Source of the DNA: Maritimibacter sp.
GTDB lineage: Bacteria > Pseudomonadota > Alphaproteobacteria > Rhodobacterales > Rhodobacteraceae
Direction of reading: 5' to 3'
DNA: 8,963 nucleotides
Assembly (NCBI GenBank): GCA_020441225.1
Contig: JAGRMP010000342.1
Coordinates: forward strand, 3,323 to 12,285
Made by a program: the position numbers and the translations under genes. Shown here piece after piece: positions 5,837-8,963 of the stretch. The first letter of the stretch is position 1, and the number at the start of each line of letters is the position of its first letter. The notes below the pieces were generated by a model that searched no databases, had not been told where the DNA came from, and worked only from the letters and a program-made list of their open reading frames with translations.

Positions 5837-6181
5837 ATGGAGCTCAGTTTCGAGGATATCGGCGATTTGCGCGTAATCGCGGTGCAGGAAGATCGCATCG
5901 ATGCCGCCGTGGCGATCCAGTTCAAGGACAGGATGCGCGAGATGACAGAGACCGCGCCGCCCGGCGTGTTGCTCGATCTGTCCCAGGTCGCGTTTCTCGA
6001 CTCTTCCGGCCTCGGCGCCGTGGTCGCGGCGTTCAAACAGGTCGGACCCGACCGCAAATTCGAACTGGCCGGATTGTCTCCGGCAGTCGAGAAGGTGTTC
6101 AAGCTCACCCGGATGGACAGCGTGTTCACGATCCATGCGAAGGCGAGCGATGTGACCGGGCTTCTCGCAAATGCCAGCTAG
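5837..6181 (+). CDS. STAS-domain anti-sigma-factor antagonist (RsbV/SpoIIAA-like)
   Basis: A 114-residue single STAS domain. The key segment LLDLSQVAFLDSSGLGAVV lies at residues 45-63; Ser56 in DSSGLG corresponds to the serine phosphorylated by the cognate kinase in SpoIIAA/RsbV. In the family the unphosphorylated form binds the RsbW-type kinase and frees its partner, usually a sigma factor. The start is ATG 5837, with a strong GAGGAG at 5825-5830 and a 6-nt spacer; the frame opens earlier, at a TTG at 5792, without support. The next gene, an RsbW-like ATPase, overlaps its end by 11 nt, the arrangement expected for a partner-switch pair. TAGGGT at 5797-5802 could be a -10, but no matching -35 is seen. 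The gene is divergent from the fRMsr operon. Confidence 0.93.
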   Translation: MELSFEDIGDLRVIAVQEDRIDAAVAIQFKDRMREMTETAPPGVLLDLSQVAFLDSSGLGAVVAAFKQVGPDRKFELAGLSPAVEKVFKLTRMDSVFTIHAKASDVTGLLANAS

Positions 6182-6680
6182 GGCGCACGCTTTCATGGGA
6201 AACGCGGATCAAACCCTGGGCTGTCGAACTGCTCCGGGTGCGCCCGCACTGCACCTCTTTTTTCAGGCCGATCCGGCCTCCGTGCGGCGCGCGCTCAAGA
6301 TAGCCAAGGACGTCATCCATGACCTGGCGCTCGACCCGGACCGGACCAATGCGGTCGAGATCGTCTTGGCCGAAGTGCTCAACAATGTTGTCGAACACGC
6401 CTATTGTGAGAGCGGCCGCGGGTTGGTGGAGCTAGAAGTCGACCGCAGGCCGGCGGAGCTGGCAGTCCGTGTTTGCGACGAGGGGTTGGAAATGCCGGGC
6501 GGCAACCTGCCGTCGGGCGCGGCGCATGACCTGGACGTGTCGGCGGGCGATCTGCCGGAAGGCGGATTTGGCTGGTTTCTGATCCATGAGTTGACCGAAG
6601 ACCTCGTGTATCGGCGGGTCGGCGGCCGCAACGAGCTGACCTTCCGGATGGTGCTCGATCCCGAAACGGTGGGCGGCTGA
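6171..6680 (+). CDS. RsbW-like anti-sigma factor / serine protein kinase (HATPase_c_2)
   Basis: A 169-residue GHKL-type ATPase, the expected partner kinase of the STAS protein upstream. The N-box EIVLAEVLNNVVEHAY is at residues 63-78 with Asn71/Asn72; a G1-like VCDEGLEMPG is at 101-110; the G2-like PEGGFGWFLIHEL is at 129-141. There are no membrane segments or sensor domains. Family members phosphorylate the STAS serine and sequester a sigma factor or another target. The start is uncertain. ATG 6171 overlaps the STAS stop by 11 nt but has no clear ribosome site; ATG 6195 (AGGG at 6180-6183, a long 11-nt spacer) would remove eight residues outside the domain. No PP2C phosphatase or sigma factor gene lies in this window, so the output of the switch is unknown. 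Confidence 0.88.
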   Translation: MPARAHAFMGNADQTLGCRTAPGAPALHLFFQADPASVRRALKIAKDVIHDLALDPDRTNAVEIVLAEVLNNVVEHAYCESGRGLVELEVDRRPAELAVRVCDEGLEMPGGNLPSGAAHDLDVSAGDLPEGGFGWFLIHELTEDLVYRRVGGRNELTFRMVLDPETVGG

Positions 6681-6759
6681 GGCACGCCGACCCTGTGATT
6701 TCACGCCATGTCCGGGCCCTTGGACGGGCCGCGCCCCGCGCTGGACCGGCTGTTAACCT

Positions 6760-6875
6760 TGCCGTGGTCAAATGCCCCAAAAAAGCCCGTTTGGCTCCCA
6801 ATGGTGGACAGGAATCACCACGATACAGGCAAGGTAGCTGCACAAGCTCCCCTCGGTGCCGTGGTCAACAGCCCC
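6760..6875 (+). repeat. Imperfect 19-bp direct repeat
   Basis: TGCCGTGGTCAAATGCCCC at 6760-6778 and TGCCGTGGTCAACAGCCCC at 6857-6875 agree at 17 of 19 positions, 97 nt apart. The second copy contains the end of the left arm of the 13-bp inverted repeat at 6851-6897. The first copy could therefore pair with the right arm (CACGGC, 6885-6890) as a competing structure. Confidence 0.6.
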
Positions 6876-6909
6876 CACCCAGTACACGGCACCGAGGAAC
6901 ACTCTGCAG
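6779..6909 (-). ncRNA. Candidate structured small RNA with intrinsic terminator
   Basis: Read on the minus strand, about 130 nt form a series of stem-loops with no credible ORF. CTGCA (6909-6905) can close with TGCAG (6842-6838) around a perfect 13-bp stem, CCTCGGTGCCGTG (6897-6885) with CACGGCACCGAGG (6863-6851), and a 21-nt G-rich loop. A second hairpin, TGGTG with CACCA (6820-6816 and 6806-6802), follows. The third is AGCC-AAACG-GGCT (6796-6784), running into TTTTTT (6784-6779), a short terminator. I see no convincing promoter and do not recognise a known RNA family. Alternatives: the structured 3' end of the hspQ transcript, or a protein-binding inverted repeat. Confidence 0.35.
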
Positions 6910-7207
6910 TATGACCGCCCCCGACCCCAGCGATGCCACGCCGCGGGTCCCATAGGTTGGAATGAGTTCTCCGTTGCGCGCTTTGCGTTCGGCGGAACAT
7001 GGCCACGCGTCGGCGTCGCGAATCGGCGGCCGGCCAGGCGTGGTGATCCTTTGGATCATGTGCGCCAGAGCGCCCAGCGCGCTTCCGCCGCTCCGCCGAA
7101 GCCGACACCCCGTGGCGAATCGCGGTCCGTTCAGCGCACCGCGCCGTGCGCCGCGCCATAACGGGACGCCGGACGTACCCTGCCGCACCGCGCGGCCGGG
7201 CGCGGGC

Positions 7208-7534
7208 TCAGTTGAGCTGGAAATGCAGGGGATACTGCCCGTCTTCGAAATCGCCGAACAATTCATCGAGATCCGGATGATTCACCGGTTCGCCGGAATA
7301 GTCGGCAACCAGGTTCTGCTCCGAGACATAGGCTACGTAGTAGCTCTGATCGTTTTCAGCGAGAAGATGGTAGAACGGCTGGTCCTTGGAAGGACGGCTG
7401 TCCTCCGGAATGGCCTCATACCATTCGTCTGTGTTCGAGAACATTGCGTCGACATCGAAGACGACCCCCCGAAAGGGATGCTTCCGGTGTCGGACGATCT
7501 GCCCGAGATGATATTTCGCACGTGTTTTTAGCAT
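7208..7534 (-). CDS. hspQ: Heat shock protein HspQ (YccV-like)
   Basis: A 108-residue protein with the HspQ/hemimethylated-DNA-binding (YccV) fold pattern: YHLGQIVRHRKHPFRGVVFDVD at the N-terminus (residues 8-29), PFYHLLAEND near 53-62, then YVAYVSEQNLVADY. In E. coli HspQ is a heat-induced cytosolic protein that modulates Lon-mediated proteolysis and was linked to DnaA turnover. Its length and motif order fit the family. The start is ATG 7534; GGTGG about 10 nt upstream is a modest ribosome site. The gene is divergent from the AEC transporter. A TGGACA/TAGTAA promoter-like pair lies at 7584-7556. I see no RpoH-type (CTTGAA...CCCCAT) promoter that I can defend, although heat regulation is usual for this gene. 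Confidence 0.92.
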   Translation of the reverse strand: MLKTRAKYHLGQIVRHRKHPFRGVVFDVDAMFSNTDEWYEAIPEDSRPSKDQPFYHLLAENDQSYYVAYVSEQNLVADYSGEPVNHPDLDELFGDFEDGQYPLHFQLN

Positions 7535-7555
7535 GTTTAACCGCCACCCGACTCC

Positions 7556-7584
7556 TTACTAAAATGTTACCAATGCCCTGTCCA
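7556..7584 (-). promoter_or_regulatory. Candidate promoter of hspQ
   Basis: On the minus strand TGGACA (7584-7579; five of six to TTGACA) and TAGTAA (7561-7556; three of six to TATAAT) are 17 nt apart. Predicted transcription would begin near 7549, giving a leader of about 15 nt before ATG 7534. This is an ordinary vegetative-type pair rather than a heat-shock sigma site. Confidence 0.4.
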
Positions 7585-7616
7585 TGCGACGGGATGGAAA
7601 TATTGGGAAACAGACT

Positions 7617-8498
7617 GTGAACCTTATCCTGACAGTGCTCGAAATCGTCGCGCCGGTGTTCTTGTTGGCCTCTGTCGGCTTCATCTGGGTGCGGGTCGGC
7701 GGCGAGTACCGAATCGGTTTCGTCACCCGTCTGGCGATGACCCTCGCGGTGCCTGCGCTGATCTTCACTGCGCTGATGAAGACCGAGATCGACCCGGCCG
7801 CGCTCACCACGCTGACAATCTCCGCGATCCTTGGCTACGCCATCCTGACCGTTGTCTTTCTCGTCGCGCTCAAGGTCACGGGTCTCGACATGCGGACCTA
7901 TCTTGTGCCTTTGATCGTCGGCAACACCGGCAATATCGGCCTGCCGCTTGCGCTCTTCGCTTTCGGCGAGGCTGGCCTCGGTTACGCGGTGATCGTCTTC
8001 GCGGTCATGGCGATCTGGTCGTTCACCTTCGGTGTCTGGGTTGTCGCCGGCGGCGGATCGCCGGCCAAGGCGCTCAAGGAACCGCTGGTCTGGGCGACGG
8101 TGCTCGGCGGTCTGTTTCTCTGGCAGGGGTGGGAGACGCCACCGTTCCTCACCCATACGCTCGATCTCCTGGGCCAGCTCGCCATTCCGCTCATGCTGAT
8201 CACGCTCGGTGTGGCGCTGGCCCGGCTGCATCCCGCCGGGCTCGGCCGCGCCTTCCTGATGTCGCTCGCCAAGTTCGTCGTCACCGTCGCGGTCGGCTGG
8301 AGCCTGGGCGACGCCGTCGGGCTCGCCCCGGTGCCGCGCGCGGTCCTGATCATTCAGCTCGCCACGCCGGTCGCCGTCACCTCCTACATGCTGGCCGAGA
8401 AGTACGGCGCCGACAGCGACGCGGTCGCCGGACTTGTGGTCACCTCGACGCTCCTGTCGGTGGTCACAATTCCGCTGCTGATCGGCGTCCTGATCTAG
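7617..8498 (+). CDS. AEC family (auxin efflux carrier-like) transporter
   Basis: A 293-residue inner-membrane protein with about ten hydrophobic segments in two halves of five. The first-half signature, a broken helix with VGNTGNIGLPLALFAFGE, is at about residues 101-117; the matching second-half QLATPVAVTSYMLAEKYG is near the C-terminus. Bacterial AEC/MdcF-type proteins carry organic acids such as malonate or malate; the substrate is not predictable here. I prefer the GTG start at 7617 because GGGA at 7605-7608 is 8 nt upstream and the product then begins VNLILTVLEIVAPVF, as in relatives. The in-frame ATG at 7584 adds a charged MRRDGN leader, has no ribosome site and overlaps the hspQ promoter region. 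The gene is divergent from hspQ. The hairpin GGCCAT-TTTC-ATGGCC (8498-8513) at its stop lacks a T-run. Confidence 0.88.
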   Translation: MNLILTVLEIVAPVFLLASVGFIWVRVGGEYRIGFVTRLAMTLAVPALIFTALMKTEIDPAALTTLTISAILGYAILTVVFLVALKVTGLDMRTYLVPLIVGNTGNIGLPLALFAFGEAGLGYAVIVFAVMAIWSFTFGVWVVAGGGSPAKALKEPLVWATVLGGLFLWQGWETPPFLTHTLDLLGQLAIPLMLITLGVALARLHPAGLGRAFLMSLAKFVVTVAVGWSLGDAVGLAPVPRAVLIIQLATPVAVTSYMLAEKYGADSDAVAGLVVTSTLLSVVTIPLLIGVLI

Positions 8499-8502
8499 GC
8501 CA

Positions 8503-8531
8503 TTTTCATGGCCAGCAAGATCGGCTAGGAT
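8503..8531 (+). promoter_or_regulatory. Candidate promoter of the transglycosylase-like lipoprotein gene
   Basis: TTTTCA (8503-8508; four of six to TTGACA) and TAGGAT (8526-8531) are 17 nt apart in the gap between the AEC gene and the lipoprotein gene. The -10 keeps T1, A2 and T6 and resembles TAGGCT of the fRMsr promoter. Transcription would start near 8538, about 30 nt before ATG 8568. The -35 overlaps the loop of the hairpin at 8498-8513. Confidence 0.4.
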
Positions 8532-8567
8532 GGCAAAAAACAAAATACCAAATGTTGCGAGGGGCAG

Positions 8568-8963
8568 ATGAGCAGACTCTTTCGCGCAATCGCACTACTT
8601 CTCCTTGTCGCCTCCTGTGGCGGCAACACCGATTTCCGGGCGCCGCGCAATCTCGACGACGCCTGTTCGATCGTGCGTGAGCGTCCGAACTACCTCAAGG
8701 CCATGCAAGCCACCGAGCGCGAGTGGCAGATCCCGGTGCCGGTCCAGATGGCGATCATCTACCAGGAATCGAAATTCATCGGCAACAACCGCACGCCGAT
8801 GAAATACGTGCTCGGTGTCATCCCGATGGGTCGCCAGAGCTCCGCCTATGGCTATGCCCAGGCGCTCGACGGGACCTGGGCCGAGTACCAGCAGGAGCGC
8901 GGCGGCCGGATGGCCAAGCGCGACAAGATCCATCACGCGACCGATTTCATGGGCTGGTACATG
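8568..8963 (+). CDS. Lipoprotein with lytic transglycosylase (SLT)-like domain, 3'-truncated
   Basis: 132 residues are visible and the frame is still open at the window end. A lipoprotein signal opens the protein: MSRLFR, a hydrophobic stretch, then the lipobox V14-A15-S16-C17 followed by Gly-Gly, so it should be lipid-anchored, probably to the outer membrane since Asp is not at +2. The mature part has VQMAIIYQESKF with Glu67 in the ES position typical of the catalytic acid of SLT-type lytic transglycosylases, then SAYGYAQALDGTW, matching the GYAQ-type substrate motif. Such enzymes cleave peptidoglycan glycan strands non-hydrolytically. The start is ATG 8568, with GAGGGG at 8559-8564. The rest of the domain is outside the window, so total length and any extra domains are unknown. 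Confidence 0.85.
   Translation, partial: MSRLFRAIALLLLVASCGGNTDFRAPRNLDDACSIVRERPNYLKAMQATEREWQIPVPVQMAIIYQESKFIGNNRTPMKYVLGVIPMGRQSSAYGYAQALDGTWAEYQQERGGRMAKRDKIHHATDFMGWYM

Larger units (their letters stand above)
6681..7207. other. 527-nt stretch without a convincing gene
   Basis: Frames here are Arg/Pro/Ala-rich in composition, lack ribosome sites and show no family motifs. What is present is structure: GGCCC-TTGGAC-GGGCC (6715-6730); the direct repeat and candidate RNA at 6760-6909; a 9-bp inverted repeat, TTCGGCGGA (6988-6996) with TCCGCCGAA (7092-7100), enclosing the hairpin TGATCC-TTT-GGATCA (7044-7058). It lies between the ends of two convergent genes, the RsbW-like gene and hspQ, where long non-coding DNA is unusual for such a compact region. 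It could hold 3' UTR structure, a small RNA, or a decayed gene. Confidence 0.5.

Noticed and set aside
5726..6196. N-terminal extension of the fRMsr frame across the STAS gene
   Set aside because: The extension is the antisense shadow of the STAS coding sequence and shows no domain. ATG 5725 gives the normal fRMsr length.
6851..6897. The 13-bp inverted repeat as transposon ends or a small mobile element
   Set aside because: The arms are only 21 nt apart, no target-site duplication is seen and there is no transposase; a hairpin is the simpler reading.
6815..7159. A 114-codon minus-strand frame in the gap
   Set aside because: Strongly Arg/Ala-biased, with no ribosome site or domain, and it runs through the structured inverted repeat.
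6962..7531. A plus-strand frame running from the gap across hspQ
   Set aside because: No ribosome site or family motif; its second half is the antisense of the clear hspQ gene and its first half is Arg/Pro-rich.
7416..8543. A 375-codon minus-strand frame antisense to the AEC transporter
   Set aside because: Gln/Arg/Asp/His-rich shadow with no motif; the opposite strand encodes an obvious multi-span transporter.
1..8963. CRISPR array, tRNA, rRNA, integrase or phage modules
   Set aside because: No regularly spaced repeats, no tRNA-like or rRNA-like segments and no mobile-element protein motifs were found on either strand.

Overview
The window looks like chromosomal DNA of an alphaproteobacterium, most likely a Rhodobacterales/Roseobacter-type organism. 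It is GC-rich with strong G/C third positions. It carries a DUF2783 protein directly behind a flavin monooxygenase, an alphaproteobacterial-type HspQ, a 1-Cys peroxiredoxin and compact operons joined by ATGA overlaps. I found no insertion sequence, phage gene, tRNA, rRNA or CRISPR array. This inference comes from gene content only.

Layout from left to right. (1) 1-1117, plus strand: the 3' part of an FAD-dependent aromatic-type monooxygenase followed by a small DUF2783 protein. (2) 1139-2724, minus strand: an exported protein of unknown function, possibly related to the acetoacetate decarboxylase superfamily, and upstream of it a 1-Cys peroxiredoxin with a clear intrinsic terminator. (3) 2915-3061, plus strand: a 48-residue single-span membrane protein, then a convergent gap full of stem-loops. 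(4) 5725 down to 3236, minus strand: a tightly packed five-gene operon in the order free methionine-(R)-sulfoxide reductase, GFA-family protein, second GFA-family protein, LysE/RhtB exporter, RluA-type pseudouridine synthase. The first three junctions overlap by 7, 4 and 4 nt. (5) 5837-6680, plus strand: a STAS anti-sigma-factor antagonist and an overlapping RsbW-like ATPase. (6) 6681-7207: a 527-nt stretch without a convincing gene but with strong inverted repeats, including a candidate minus-strand small RNA. (7) hspQ (minus) divergent from an AEC-family transporter (plus), then the start of a lytic-transglycosylase-like lipoprotein that runs off the window.

Taken together this is mainly housekeeping and stress-response territory: peroxide reduction, repair of oxidised free methionine, possible glutathione/formaldehyde-linked chemistry, a heat-shock factor and a partner-switching regulatory pair. 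Most genes are recognisable. The least explained elements are the structured region at about 6760-6910, the 48-residue membrane protein, the hairpin cluster at 3115-3229, and the functional link between the two tandem GFA paralogues and the methionine sulfoxide reductase.
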